DNA from: a virus
Direction: 5' to 3' (one strand)
DNA length: 28,768 bases
IMG/VR virus record: IMGVR_UViG_3300009082_000050
Span: 1 to 28,768 of that record
The notes under the pieces: generated by a model
Database searches by the model: none
The model's input: the letters and a program-made list of their open reading frames with translations, nothing else
Told to the model about the DNA's origin: nothing
Translations under genes and position numbers: made by a program
In this document: in pieces, positions 7,069 to 14,052 of the stretch
How the letters are laid out: each line of letters opens with the position of its first letter
Position numbering within the stretch: the stretch's first letter is position 1

Positions 7069-7404
7069 ATGGAAAAGAAATCTTGTTTGAACTGCTCCTT
7101 TTGCGCAAAGGGTGTATGTCCGACATACAAGGATTTATGTGAGATCGCTGCAAGGAATTGCCGAGGTTATGTGGCTGAAGTTCCAGTTGATTATTGGCGT
7201 GATGCTCCGGAATGGGCTGAGTGGTTAGCGATGGACAGTGACGGTAAATGGTTTTATTTTACTGATAAGCCAGGATTAAGAATAAATCGCGGCATTTGGT
7301 TACGGTTATACGGTGAGGCAGATGTAGCTAATGGCATACCACCATATAACGATTGGAAAACCAGTCTACAACACAGACCGGAAGGCGCACAGAATGATCT
7401 ATAA
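7069..7404 (+). CDS. Cysteine-rich phage hypothetical protein
   Basis: 111 residues starting 1 nt after the preceding stop; the upstream gene's TTAGAGGC supplies the ribosome binding site. The N-terminus has CLNCSFC, C, C, C, spaced like a small zinc cluster. A segment DAPEWAEWLAMDSDGKW, then PPYNDWKTSL near the C-terminus, is typical of a phage hypothetical family with no known role. It overlaps the next gene by 11 nt. Confidence 0.7.
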   Translation: MEKKSCLNCSFCAKGVCPTYKDLCEIAARNCRGYVAEVPVDYWRDAPEWAEWLAMDSDGKWFYFTDKPGLRINRGIWLRLYGEADVANGIPPYNDWKTSLQHRPEGAQNDL

Positions 7405-7561
7405 AGTTTTCTGCGCACATTGTGGGGCGTTGGTACATTTTTCGTATTATAAATTAAGTTTTTATATCGATACACGGGATGGCTATATTGATTGTTGGTT
7501 TTGCGGAAGGCATATAATGTCCAGCGATAGGTTGCTTTTTTATAGAGAGGCTGAACAATGA
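7394..7561 (+). CDS. Small zinc-ribbon protein
   Basis: 55 residues. The ATG at 7394 has GGAAGG 9 nt upstream; a longer frame from 7331 lies inside the preceding gene and is unlikely. CAHC and CWFC pairs about 30 residues apart form a classic zinc ribbon. Its stop overlaps the next start (ATGA), indicating coupling. Possibly a small nucleic-acid- or protein-binding adaptor. Confidence 0.65.
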   Translation: MIYKVFCAHCGALVHFSYYKLSFYIDTRDGYIDCWFCGRHIMSSDRLLFYREAEQ

Positions 7562-8073
7562 CAAAACTTAATTCGGCCATGATTAAACATGCTCTATATT
7601 GGAGATATAGAATCAAGCTGCAATATCATTATTGTACGGATGAAGTGAACTGTGCGGACTTTCTTTTTATCACAAAATCAGGATATATCGGGGAGATAGA
7701 AATCAAAGTATCTATCCAAGACTTGAAGGCAGATTTTAAGAAATCAAAACATGATTTTATCAAAAGAGACGTGAATATAAACAGGCATTACTTTTATTTT
7801 GCATTACCAGATTATTTAGTAGAAAAAGCCACTCCCATCATAGAGGCTGTAAATCACAAGTACGGTATTATTTCAGTTAACAGTAAACATTTATTCAAAG
7901 TACAAACAGTGAAAAAAGCAAAATTATTAAGGCCGTTAGACGGGACTTTTTATGATAAAGTCAAAGAAAGCATTGTCATGCGGTTAACCTCAAGGATTGC
8001 CGGTGAAGCAAGGGAATTCATGATTGCACATATGAATTTAGCGAAAGAGGCAAGAGATGAAAGGATCGGTTAA
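7558..8073 (+). CDS. PD-(D/E)XK nuclease-like protein
   Basis: 171 residues. ADFLFITKSG (Asp34) followed by GEIEIKVS (Glu48-Ile-Lys50) gives the D-(x13)-E-x-K core of the PD-(D/E)XK fold. The next segment, DLKADFKKSKH, then YFALPDYL, resembles the MmcB-like/restriction-endonuclease-like phage proteins. The N-terminal 30 residues and C-terminal helices are basic. Likely a small DNA nuclease or DNA-repair factor acting on phage or host DNA. It overlaps the upstream zinc-ribbon gene by 4 nt. Confidence 0.7.
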   Translation: MTKLNSAMIKHALYWRYRIKLQYHYCTDEVNCADFLFITKSGYIGEIEIKVSIQDLKADFKKSKHDFIKRDVNINRHYFYFALPDYLVEKATPIIEAVNHKYGIISVNSKHLFKVQTVKKAKLLRPLDGTFYDKVKESIVMRLTSRIAGEAREFMIAHMNLAKEARDERIG

Positions 8074-8097
8074 AAAATATGATAGGAGGTATGTTTT

Positions 8098-8322
8098 ATG
8101 AAAGTAGACTTTGATAAATTAAGAATCAGTTTGGCTAAACAATACAATAGGTTGTTTATGTTAAGTAAAAAAATAAACGATATCGATTTATTAAATGAAA
8201 TTACAATTGTGCTTGATTTTATGCATGACTCTATAGCTATTCTTTTATGCTGTGAATCCGATAATGAAAAAATAAATGCAATAGATTTTGAATTATTGCC
8301 AAGAGATGAAGAAGAGGACTAA
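8098..8322 (+). CDS. Small phage hypothetical protein
   Basis: 74 residues with AGGAGG upstream of the ATG. It starts with KVDFDKLRISLAKQYNRL, has a central helix and a LLCC pair, and an acidic tail. The D-x-LR-x-x-LA-x-x-YNRL plus LLCC pattern recalls small proteins of unknown function in Firmicutes phages. Confidence 0.65.
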   Translation: MKVDFDKLRISLAKQYNRLFMLSKKINDIDLLNEITIVLDFMHDSIAILLCCESDNEKINAIDFELLPRDEEED

Positions 8323-8325
8323 ACC

Positions 8326-8484
8326 ATGAAAGTAAAAATCAGCTTTGAAATAGATTATAATTTACCTGAAAAAACATCAAGAGAAATAAAAAATGTTTTT
8401 ATGGAAAATATAAAAGTATTTTACGAAAATAATTTACCAATTGCAAAACCTTCACCGACTGGCTTACCGCATCGGATCGAATGA
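8326..8484 (+). CDS. Short ORF truncated at a recombination junction
   Basis: 52 residues from the ATG at 8326, 3 nt after the preceding stop. The first 40 residues look like ordinary protein (MKVKISFEIDY, then a helix). From about 8461 the DNA is that of another gene's 3' end, read out of frame, so the last residues (GLPHRIE) are accidental. This is best seen as the N-terminal remnant of a lost gene. Confidence 0.5.
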   Translation: MKVKISFEIDYNLPEKTSREIKNVFMENIKVFYENNLPIAKPSPTGLPHRIE

Positions 8485-8555
8485 TGGATGCGCTTAATAG
8501 AGCCAAGCAGTGGGTGATGGAAAACTTAAATGATGGAGGAGAAAATCATGAGTAA
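8463..8555 (+). pseudogene. 3' remnant of a paralog of the gene at 581-979
   Basis: In the frame ending at TAA 8553-8555, the DNA encodes TASDRMMDALNRAKQW and on. This closely matches TASDKMMDALNRARQW at the C-terminus of the 581-979 product. No start codon of its own is present. The remnant's tail supplies the GGAGGAG ribosome binding site of the next gene, and its stop overlaps that gene's start. Confidence 0.8.
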
Positions 8556-9492
8556 AACTAACAAAGGCTTATACGACATAGAATCTGCAAGCATTATCTG
8601 GGGTGGTCGTGATATTGCCGAAAGCGAAATAGCCGCGGGCAGGAGGGGGATATTTGATAAAGTACCCACAAAAAAATCAGAGAGACATATGCCTGTCAAT
8701 ATCACGATTAAAGAACTACTCGACAAAATGGCCCCTATCATCGTAACGATCATTGACACAGACAAACGTCAGCGGCTGGAAAGTTTGTTGAAGCGTTGCC
8801 AGCTTGCACTTGAGTCGATTATCATTGTTCCTCCTATCGGGATAATCCCTGCTTTTCAGTTGCCCTCGGTTGAAGCCCCTAAACCGCAGAAAACAGCAAA
8901 GCGCGTGGGGAATCCATACAAGCCCGGCGATTATGTGAGGGTGACTGGGTTTAAGTATACTCATAAGAATAGGGCTGGATTGATGGATTACTTGATAAAT
9001 AGGGTTATAAAAGTTGATGAACCGCCTGGGCCTATGCGGCGCAAGTATATTCAGGTCGATAGTCCTGGATGGGTTATCAATATCAAAGACATAATCCCCG
9101 CAACCCGTGCAGAATACGAAGCCCAGGAAGCCGCAGAGCAGCAGACTGCAGAGCAGCCGTATCAATTCAGGATTGGTGATATTGTTGACGTGAGAGACGA
9201 TGTGCCAGAATGGTTAAAGGCGGAATGGGGTAGCATTTTTTATGATTATAATGGTGACGAGGCACCGAGGGAAGCAATAAAAATAATAGATATTGGTGAC
9301 GGAATAATGCAATCGGATAAATATTGGCGGTATCCATTAGCAGCCCTTAAACTACACACCGACACACCCGAAATGATCGACATAGTACCTGCATCCAGTC
9401 AATCGGATGAACAACTCAAACAATCGGGGGATTATTTGCCGCCCGATACAGTTGTTGATGATTGGATAAGGGAAGACCCAGAGCACGCATAA
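8548..9492 (+). CDS. Phage protein with two SH3/KOW-like modules
   Basis: 314 residues from the ATG at 8548; GGAGGAG sits 6 nt upstream. An ATG at 8530 lies in the preceding fossil. Residues 1-110 are helical with a proline-rich end. Two small beta-type modules follow: about 112-165 (YKPGDYVRVTG to GWVINIKDIIPAT) and about 185-250 (YQFRIGDIVDVRD to IKIIDIG). Each starts with a [KR]-x-GD-x-V-x-V motif typical of KOW/SH3-like barrels. An alanine/glutamine linker joins them. Codon use is somewhat richer in GC than its neighbours, suggesting recent acquisition. Function unknown, possibly nucleic-acid binding. Confidence 0.65.
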   Translation: MSKTNKGLYDIESASIIWGGRDIAESEIAAGRRGIFDKVPTKKSERHMPVNITIKELLDKMAPIIVTIIDTDKRQRLESLLKRCQLALESIIIVPPIGIIPAFQLPSVEAPKPQKTAKRVGNPYKPGDYVRVTGFKYTHKNRAGLMDYLINRVIKVDEPPGPMRRKYIQVDSPGWVINIKDIIPATRAEYEAQEAAEQQTAEQPYQFRIGDIVDVRDDVPEWLKAEWGSIFYDYNGDEAPREAIKIIDIGDGIMQSDKYWRYPLAALKLHTDTPEMIDIVPASSQSDEQLKQSGDYLPPDTVVDDWIREDPEHA

Positions 9493-9495
9493 TCA

Positions 9496-9524
9496 AAACC
9501 CTGAATTATTGGAGGCGTAAATGA
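9496..9524. repeat. 29-bp direct repeat carrying a ribosome binding site, copy 1
   Basis: Identical to 9791-9819. The repeat encodes the fossil gene tail NPELLEA, a stop, GGAGG, and the ATG of the following gene. Here it follows a complete, unrelated gene end. Confidence 0.95.
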
Positions 9525-9736
9525 TAACTGTTTGCCCTTATTGTGGAAGCACCGATGGATATTATGAAAAAATAATACAAAGATATGCGCAGTTTTATAC
9601 ATTCGATAATTTGCCAGACTGTGCAAGCGAGTTTGTGCCTGTTCGAGGCGGAGACAGGAAATATTGCACAAGCTGCAACAAAGATATAACCAAAGCTTTA
9701 AAGGGAGGGGATAAAGATGAAAGCATTGTCAATTAA
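9521..9736 (+). CDS. Zinc-ribbon hypothetical protein
   Basis: 71 residues. CPYCGS near the N-terminus and CTSC near residue 50 form a zinc ribbon. The ribosome binding site GGAGG is inside the 29-bp repeat. The 3' end overlaps the truncated ASCH gene by 20 nt. Function unknown. Confidence 0.7.
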   Translation: MITVCPYCGSTDGYYEKIIQRYAQFYTFDNLPDCASEFVPVRGGDRKYCTSCNKDITKALKGGDKDESIVN

Positions 9737-9815
9737 GCAGCCCTGGGCTTATCTTGCAGGTTCATTAAATTTTTGGGACTACCGACGTCTAAACCCTGAA
9801 TTATTGGAGGCGTAA
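9717..9815 (+). pseudogene. Truncated ASCH-domain gene
   Basis: 32 codons from ATG 9717, preceded by GGGAGGGG. The first residues MKALSIKQPWAYL are the signature start of ASCH-domain proteins (ALSI-[RK]-QPW), which bind nucleic acid or modified nucleosides. After about residue 14 the family match stops. The frame runs into the second copy of the 29-bp repeat and ends NPELLEA. A complete ASCH protein would be about 110-150 residues. I read this as a deletion fusion between two genes. Confidence 0.75.
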
Positions 9816-9819
9816 ATGA
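9791..9819. repeat. 29-bp direct repeat carrying a ribosome binding site, copy 2
   Basis: Identical to 9496-9524. It supplies the stop of the truncated ASCH frame and the GGAGG plus ATG of the following gene. Confidence 0.95.
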
Positions 9820-10013
9820 ACGTAAAAAAAGAAGTGTATGACAAAATTATTAAGTCGTTATCCAATGAATTAAAAGCGTGTAAATACAAAATAGCACAAA
9901 ACAAATACGAATTCAAAAAGTTAACTGAGCAGCAGACTATCTTAAAAAGGGAATGCGCAGAGCTTACAATAATGTTAAAAGGGTTAACAGACAAAAGGGA
10001 GGCTAAATCATAA
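9816..10013 (+). CDS. Small coiled-coil protein
   Basis: 65 residues, almost entirely helical and charged, with heptad-like spacing (KKEVYDKIIKSLSNELKACK). The start is set by GGAGG in the 29-bp repeat. Function unknown. Confidence 0.6.
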   Translation: MNVKKEVYDKIIKSLSNELKACKYKIAQNKYEFKKLTEQQTILKRECAELTIMLKGLTDKREAKS

Positions 10014-10047
10014 AAATTAAAAGATTTCAAGGGGCAGGAGGCAATAA

Positions 10048-10443
10048 ATGCAAATAGATAAACAAAATCCCGTTGACCCGTGGCTATATCCCGGGTGTCC
10101 GTGTTGGTGCTGGAATAACGGACAAGATAATAAAGACATAATGTTATTTGAAAAGATATCTGGCATTGGAGAAAATATATTTTATACAACACAAAACAAG
10201 GGTGTTTATATGTTCGACCATTACCGTCCAATCGGCACCCCGTGGGATTTTGCACCAGATACCGCAAGGGTTATCGACATTAACAGTGAGGGTGTCTGCT
10301 CTTTTCAGGAGACGGAGGAGGACGGATCATACATTGTTGATAAATGGCTACAGCTGCCCTATTTAATCCTCTGGAGAGAATGCCCAGAGCATTTAAAGGG
10401 CAGAATCTTGCCACGCCCTGAATGGGCAGGAGGGAATAATTAA
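10048..10443 (+). CDS. Phage hypothetical protein
   Basis: 131 residues with GGCAGGAGG upstream. The N-terminus is proline-, cysteine- and tryptophan-rich (YPGCPCWCWNNG), followed by a mostly beta sequence with a central YRPIGTPWDFAPDTA. No family recognised. The GGGCAGGAGG ribosome-binding cassette is shared with the next two genes. Confidence 0.65.
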   Translation: MQIDKQNPVDPWLYPGCPCWCWNNGQDNKDIMLFEKISGIGENIFYTTQNKGVYMFDHYRPIGTPWDFAPDTARVIDINSEGVCSFQETEEDGSYIVDKWLQLPYLILWRECPEHLKGRILPRPEWAGGNN

Positions 10444-10608
10444 ATGAGCAAGAAAAATAAGCTGTCAATTGAAAAATGTATTATTCTTCAGGAAGCTAGA
10501 GAATATTGTGACAAAGAGGATAAAAGTACAGAATTCATGTTGCAATACATGGCAGATAAAGCAGGGATAACAATTGACAAGGTGATTGACTGGTTACGGG
10601 ATGATTAA
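10444..10608 (+). CDS. Small helical protein
   Basis: 54 residues with GGGCAGGAGGG upstream. The sequence MSKKNKLSIEKCIILQEAREYC and the C-terminal AGITIDKVIDWLRDD suggest a small helical, possibly helix-turn-helix-like, protein. No family is certain. Confidence 0.55.
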   Translation: MSKKNKLSIEKCIILQEAREYCDKEDKSTEFMLQYMADKAGITIDKVIDWLRDD

Positions 10609-10638
10609 GATAAAACAGAGGGCAGGAGGAAATTAATA

Positions 10639-10812
10639 ATGCTGATAAAATATAAAAGGCGTTCAGGCAGTATAACCATAGAGACGCCATGCCCTTTTAT
10701 TAACGATGGTACGAGAGTAGGCTCTATCGCATGTGGAGAATGCCGGTATCATGTATGGGAATCGCCACTTTTAAAGTTGGTTTGGTGTAGGAGAAAGAGA
10801 AGCAAGTCATGA
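10639..10812 (+). CDS. Small basic cysteine-containing protein
   Basis: 57 residues with GGGCAGGAGG upstream. Cysteines at TPCPF, ACGECRY and VWC could bind metal. The C-terminus is strongly basic (RRKRSKS), suggesting nucleic-acid contact. It ends in an ATGA overlap with the next gene. Confidence 0.55.
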   Translation: MLIKYKRRSGSITIETPCPFINDGTRVGSIACGECRYHVWESPLLKLVWCRRKRSKS

Positions 10813-11333
10813 CAGAAACTGAATACTTGGAATTTAAGATTAAATCATTACAAAAGAATAAAAGAGGCTCACTTTCTGCCGCCGAAAATAAATTGATACA
10901 TACTTTTTTACAACGGATATCCCGCTTCGGCAAATTAACAAAAACACAGGAAGAAAAACTTGAGCACATTGATGCCAGGCATTCAGTTGAAATTGAAATA
11001 CCCGATGAATTGATTTATACAGGCGCCTTGCATGAGGCATATTATGGCTATCCGTGCTTTGAATGCAAAATCAAAGACAATACGGACAAATTCCGATTTG
11101 TCATCGGGTTGTCATATGAAAAACCGCATGGATCAATCAAGACTTGTAGCCCCGATGAGTTAGCGGCTATTGTTTATAGGTGTCCTGCGTGTGGGCGAAT
11201 TTACTGGCTACATTGCTGCCAGGCTGATATCCGCGCATACCAGAGATATAGGGCGGAGAAGGAAGAGGAGAGGAGTAAAAGAGAAGTGAAACAACAGGGT
11301 TGCTACAAGAGACAGGAAGAAGTAAAAATGTGA
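10809..11333 (+). CDS. Paralog family B, long member (zinc protein)
   Basis: 174 residues. The central region (about 58-140) matches the whole product of 13143-13436: IP-x-x-L-x-YTG-x-L, YGYPCF-x-C, FVIG-x-SY, AIVYRCP-x-CGRI-x-WLHC. The four to five conserved cysteines form a likely zinc ribbon. This member has an extra charged N-terminal 55 residues and a lysine/arginine-rich C-terminal tail. Function unknown. It overlaps the upstream gene (ATGA) and a possible small downstream gene. Confidence 0.75.
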   Translation: MTETEYLEFKIKSLQKNKRGSLSAAENKLIHTFLQRISRFGKLTKTQEEKLEHIDARHSVEIEIPDELIYTGALHEAYYGYPCFECKIKDNTDKFRFVIGLSYEKPHGSIKTCSPDELAAIVYRCPACGRIYWLHCCQADIRAYQRYRAEKEEERSKREVKQQGCYKRQEEVKM

Positions 11334-11479
11334 CAAAATACAGACCACGGGAAATGACACAGGATGAAATGAAAGCATTCCAAAAAAGCCGGAATAGCCT
11401 TTTTAGACTTGTGACAAATCAAAACAAAATTGATGGAAAGGAGGCACGGATAAACCATGAACACACAACAGCTAATTAA
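11330..11479 (+). CDS. Possible small basic protein, GTG start
   Basis: 49 codons from GTG 11330, whose first base is the last base of ATG in ATGTGA. AGGAAG lies 11 nt upstream. The start VTKYRPREMTQDEMKAFQKS looks protein-like, but the frame runs 23 nt into the next gene. It fills an otherwise empty 120-bp gap. Confidence 0.4.
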   Translation: MTKYRPREMTQDEMKAFQKSRNSLFRLVTNQNKIDGKEARINHEHTTAN

Positions 11480-12125
11480 CGATTGCCACGAGCAGGCAGT
11501 AAAAAGCGGGTTTTATGATTGCCCGGAATGTAGAAATGAGATTGATCCACTATGTAGCGAGCCAGAATGTGGGGGTTGTAATAAATGTAAAAAAGGGTGC
11601 ACTCTCTGTAATGGTACCGGTATCAATCATAACCGAGATATCTGGGAATTGCTCATGTTGATAGTTACCGAATTAAGCGAGGCGGTAGAAGCACACAGAA
11701 AGAATGATTTTTTAAATCGTTATTTTATTGATAACGGAAATGAATATTTGAAAAAATATATTTTAAATCCTATTCCTAATAAAAAAGGTTTTGAAAATAC
11801 AATTAAAGATACTTTCGAGGATGAAATCGCAGACGTTTTTATCAGGTTGTTTGATTTATGCGGATATATAGGGATTAAGGAATTATTGTACAATTCAGAT
11901 CATGGTATAATATTCTACAAAACAATTGCAGGTACATTATATAATATTTCGCGCACTCTCCCTAATCCTGAAGCAAATTCCGGAATAGCTAAAAATTGTT
12001 TTAATACGTTTTATTCTTGCATGATAGACTTTTCGGTCTTTTATAAGATCGATATCGAAAACCACATTGCTGCAAAAATGGCATACAACAAAACAAGAGA
12101 GCATAAGCACGGGAAGAGGTATTGA
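11457..12125 (+). CDS. MazG-like NTP pyrophosphohydrolase with zinc-finger insert
   Basis: 222 residues with AAAGGAGG upstream. Two metal-binding signatures of the all-alpha NTP pyrophosphatase superfamily are visible: TELSEAVEA (Glu72, Glu75) and FEDEIADVFIRLFDL (Glu123, Asp126). A C-terminal helix IAAKMAYNKTREHKHG is also typical. Such enzymes hydrolyse (d)NTPs or modified nucleotides; in phages they may lower alarmone or damaged-nucleotide levels. Unusually, residues 22-55 carry eight cysteines ending in CTLCNGTG, a DnaJ-type zinc-finger motif, placed between the first helix and the first catalytic helix. The last codons overlap the next start. Confidence 0.75.
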   Translation: MNTQQLINDCHEQAVKSGFYDCPECRNEIDPLCSEPECGGCNKCKKGCTLCNGTGINHNRDIWELLMLIVTELSEAVEAHRKNDFLNRYFIDNGNEYLKKYILNPIPNKKGFENTIKDTFEDEIADVFIRLFDLCGYIGIKELLYNSDHGIIFYKTIAGTLYNISRTLPNPEANSGIAKNCFNTFYSCMIDFSVFYKIDIENHIAAKMAYNKTREHKHGKRY

Positions 12126-12307
12126 TGGAAAAGAAATATAAAGTATCCTTTCAAAAAAAAATAATTTGTCCATACTGCAAGCATGTGCATAAAACAGATC
12201 GGATAATGCCGGGCAAGGGCTACGGGACGTGTCAAAAATGTAAAAATGAATTTACAATATCGGTAATTGTTAAAACCATCACAGGTACACAATTTTTGGA
12301 TATTTAG
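12125..12307 (+). CDS. Small zinc-ribbon protein
   Basis: 60 residues. I chose ATG 12125, overlapping the MazG-like gene's TGA, with AGAGG 5 nt upstream; TTG at 12122 is an alternative. CPYCKH and CQKC about 23 residues apart form a zinc ribbon. Likely co-translated with the MazG-like enzyme. Confidence 0.65.
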   Translation: MEKKYKVSFQKKIICPYCKHVHKTDRIMPGKGYGTCQKCKNEFTISVIVKTITGTQFLDI

Positions 12308-12320
12308 AAAGGAGGATTGA

Positions 12321-12800
12321 ATGGAATATCAAAAGGTAATTGATCTTATAACGCCTGATTTTCTAAAGTTTTGTTGTGATAATAGCTTTGATTATGAGGC
12401 AGGGCTGTCATGTCACAGTAGACTTTATATTTGTTTTAAGGGTGAGTCAATCTGTCTATTAGATTATATACCAACCATGATCAAGTTAGGTCGTTTTTGT
12501 GAAATTCCTATGTATAAGTTTTTACATTTTCAATCTCTTTTACATCAAGCAATGGATGGATTGAATAGAAAGATTAAAGACACTTTTATTTTTATAGATT
12601 ATACTTACGTTCCATCTTTTTGTGTAAATGAAATGGTTTTTTCAGCATGTTATTTTCCAGCTGAAATTCTTGACAGAACGATAACACCTTTTTTATGTAA
12701 CGATTTTGAATCTGACCAGCTCCTCCGTCCTGAACTTCAAGTTCTTATCTGTGCACTAAAAACTGTGATGGAATGGAGCAAAAGGAGTAGCAATGCGTAA
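12321..12800 (+). CDS. Paralog family A, member 2
   Basis: 159 residues with AAAGGAGG upstream. It shares the three family blocks: YQKVIDLITPDFLKFCC at the N-terminus, FQSLLHQAMDGLNRK in the middle, and LLRPELQVLICALK near the C-terminus. It is the longest member, with a longer variable segment after the central block. Cysteines at CC and elsewhere are not shared by all members. Function unknown. Confidence 0.7.
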   Translation: MEYQKVIDLITPDFLKFCCDNSFDYEAGLSCHSRLYICFKGESICLLDYIPTMIKLGRFCEIPMYKFLHFQSLLHQAMDGLNRKIKDTFIFIDYTYVPSFCVNEMVFSACYFPAEILDRTITPFLCNDFESDQLLRPELQVLICALKTVMEWSKRSSNA

Positions 12801-13143
12801 TATGTCATTTTCTCATACTGTGAATCAAATCAAGGCCAGCGCTAAAACCGAAACAACACGCGCAGGCTGGGGATTTCTTAAGCCCGGCGATAGGGCCATG
12901 GCAGTAGAAAAAGCAATGGGCCTAAAGAAAGGCGAAAAGATCAAGAAAATCAGACCTATTGAGATTGTAAAGGTCGAAGCGATAACAGCAAGACCACATA
13001 ATTATACCCAACAAAACGTTAATAGAGAGGGATTCCCGGAATATACGCCGCATCAATTCGTTGTTAATGTTTTATTTCATAAATGTAAGCTACGGCATGG
13101 CCAACCTGTCAACCGTATAACGTTTAAATATATAGAGGAGTGA
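12793..13143 (+). CDS. ASCH-domain protein
   Basis: 116 residues. AAAGGAG lies upstream of the ATG, which is inside the preceding gene. The pattern KTETTRAGWGFLKPGDRAM, GLKKGEKIKKI, IEIVKV, REGFPEYTPHQFV and a final basic beta strand is that of phage ASCH-superfamily proteins, a beta-barrel related to PUA domains. These may bind RNA, or recognise or deaminate/hydrolyse modified nucleosides. The family's usual size is about 110-150 residues, so this copy looks intact, unlike the fragment at 9717-9815. Confidence 0.75.
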   Translation: MRNMSFSHTVNQIKASAKTETTRAGWGFLKPGDRAMAVEKAMGLKKGEKIKKIRPIEIVKVEAITARPHNYTQQNVNREGFPEYTPHQFVVNVLFHKCKLRHGQPVNRITFKYIEE

Positions 13144-13436
13144 TGGAGAGAATGAAAATTCCATCTAATCTTTTATATACAGGGAATTTGTACCCTGCTC
13201 ATTATGGTTATCCATGTTTTGATTGTCACCCTAAAAACTATATGGATGAATTTAAATTTGTTATTGGTTTTTCTTATAATCCACCGCGCGGGTCAATAAG
13301 GGAAAGTTTTACTGATACACATTTTGCGATTGTTTATCGCTGCCCGATGTGCGGGAGAATTTTCTGGCTACATTGTGGTAAGGATATTATTGTGGAATAC
13401 ATGAAATACAAAAAGAAAAAAGGCAAGGAGGAGTAA
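13143..13436 (+). CDS. Paralog family B, short member (zinc protein)
   Basis: 97 residues from ATG 13143, overlapping the previous TGA; ATG 13152 (MKIPSNLLYTG) is an equally good start by comparison with its paralog. It consists of just the conserved core found in residues 58-140 of the 10809-11333 product: YTG-x-L, YGYPCFDC, FVIGFSY, AIVYRCPMCGRIFWLHC. Cysteine pairs indicate a zinc ribbon. The C-terminus is lysine-rich. Its 3' end is the first copy of a 30-bp direct repeat. Confidence 0.75.
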   Translation: MERMKIPSNLLYTGNLYPAHYGYPCFDCHPKNYMDEFKFVIGFSYNPPRGSIRESFTDTHFAIVYRCPMCGRIFWLHCGKDIIVEYMKYKKKKGKEE

Positions 13437-13441
13437 ATGAA
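13412..13441. repeat. 30-bp direct repeat carrying a ribosome binding site, copy 1
   Basis: Identical to 14473-14502. It covers the lysine-rich gene end, GGAGGAG, the stop TAA and the next ATG. Here the repeat encodes KKGKEE-stop in frame. Confidence 0.95.
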
Positions 13442-13664
13442 GGTTAAAACTCGTGAAGAATTCAATCAAAAATATAATTATTCAAAATGCAAGGATAAGG
13501 AATTAAATGTATTACTGCGTTGTTCACATTGCAAGTATTGTGTAGATTTTGAAGAAGAGCTTCCAATAGGTTTTTGTAGCCGCATGGATGGGATGTTTAT
13601 TCGTGATTGTACAATTTATTTAAATCATTTTTGCAAGTTATGGAGGCAAAAACATGACATATGA
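13437..13664 (+). CDS. Cysteine-rich small protein
   Basis: 75 residues starting in the 30-bp repeat. Cysteines occur as C-x(10)-CSHCKYC, then C, C, C, a pattern expected for zinc binding. No named family. It overlaps the next gene by 11 nt. Confidence 0.65.
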   Translation: MKVKTREEFNQKYNYSKCKDKELNVLLRCSHCKYCVDFEEELPIGFCSRMDGMFIRDCTIYLNHFCKLWRQKHDI

Positions 13665-14049
13665 CAATGTGGTAAAACTGATAACACCTGAATTTATCGG
13701 AGAATGCTGCAAGCTGTCAAAGGCTTTCAAAAAACATAAAACACATTCCGAGTATGAGCAGATTGCAGAGATCACCCGAGAGATTGCTACGGCAAAATCG
13801 AAAAAGCAAAAGTATAGTATAAAGAATTTCGAGTCCCTGCTGTTTGAGGCTTGGATTGGCTGGAATCGGGTGCATAAAGAATCTGGCTTGATTATTGATC
13901 TTAATTATGATAGTTGTATGTCATTTGACAATAATGGGTCTTCAAATGTTTCTGTATTTTATTACTCAGGATTAATCCCTAAAAGGCCACTTTCGCCTGA
14001 AATCCAGGCTCTTGTGTGCGTGTTGTCTAATGCAATTAAAAGGGGGTAA
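13654..14049 (+). CDS. Paralog family A, member 3
   Basis: 131 residues. The family blocks are YDNVVKLITPEFIGECC, FESLLFEAWIGWNRV and LSPEIQALVCVLSNA. It differs from the other members mainly in the segment between the first and second blocks, which is lysine-rich here. The ATG lies inside the previous gene, with GGAGG nearby. Function unknown. Confidence 0.7.
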   Translation: MTYDNVVKLITPEFIGECCKLSKAFKKHKTHSEYEQIAEITREIATAKSKKQKYSIKNFESLLFEAWIGWNRVHKESGLIIDLNYDSCMSFDNNGSSNVSVFYYSGLIPKRPLSPEIQALVCVLSNAIKRG

Positions 14050-14052
14050 TAA

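Noticed and set aside
7331-7393. N-terminal extension of the small zinc-ribbon protein
   Set aside because: Lies inside the upstream gene; ATG 7394 has a proper ribosome binding site and gives a compact zinc ribbon.
7254-7616. 120-codon minus-strand frame
   Set aside because: Antisense shadow of three overlapping plus-strand genes with good start signals.
8716-9165. 149-codon minus-strand frame opposite the SH3/KOW-like gene
   Set aside because: No ribosome binding site, cysteine/histidine/arginine-heavy composition typical of antisense shadows, and the plus-strand gene is in a consistent operon.
9779-10267. 162-codon minus-strand frame
   Set aside because: Crosses several plus-strand gene boundaries, lacks start signals and has shadow-like composition.
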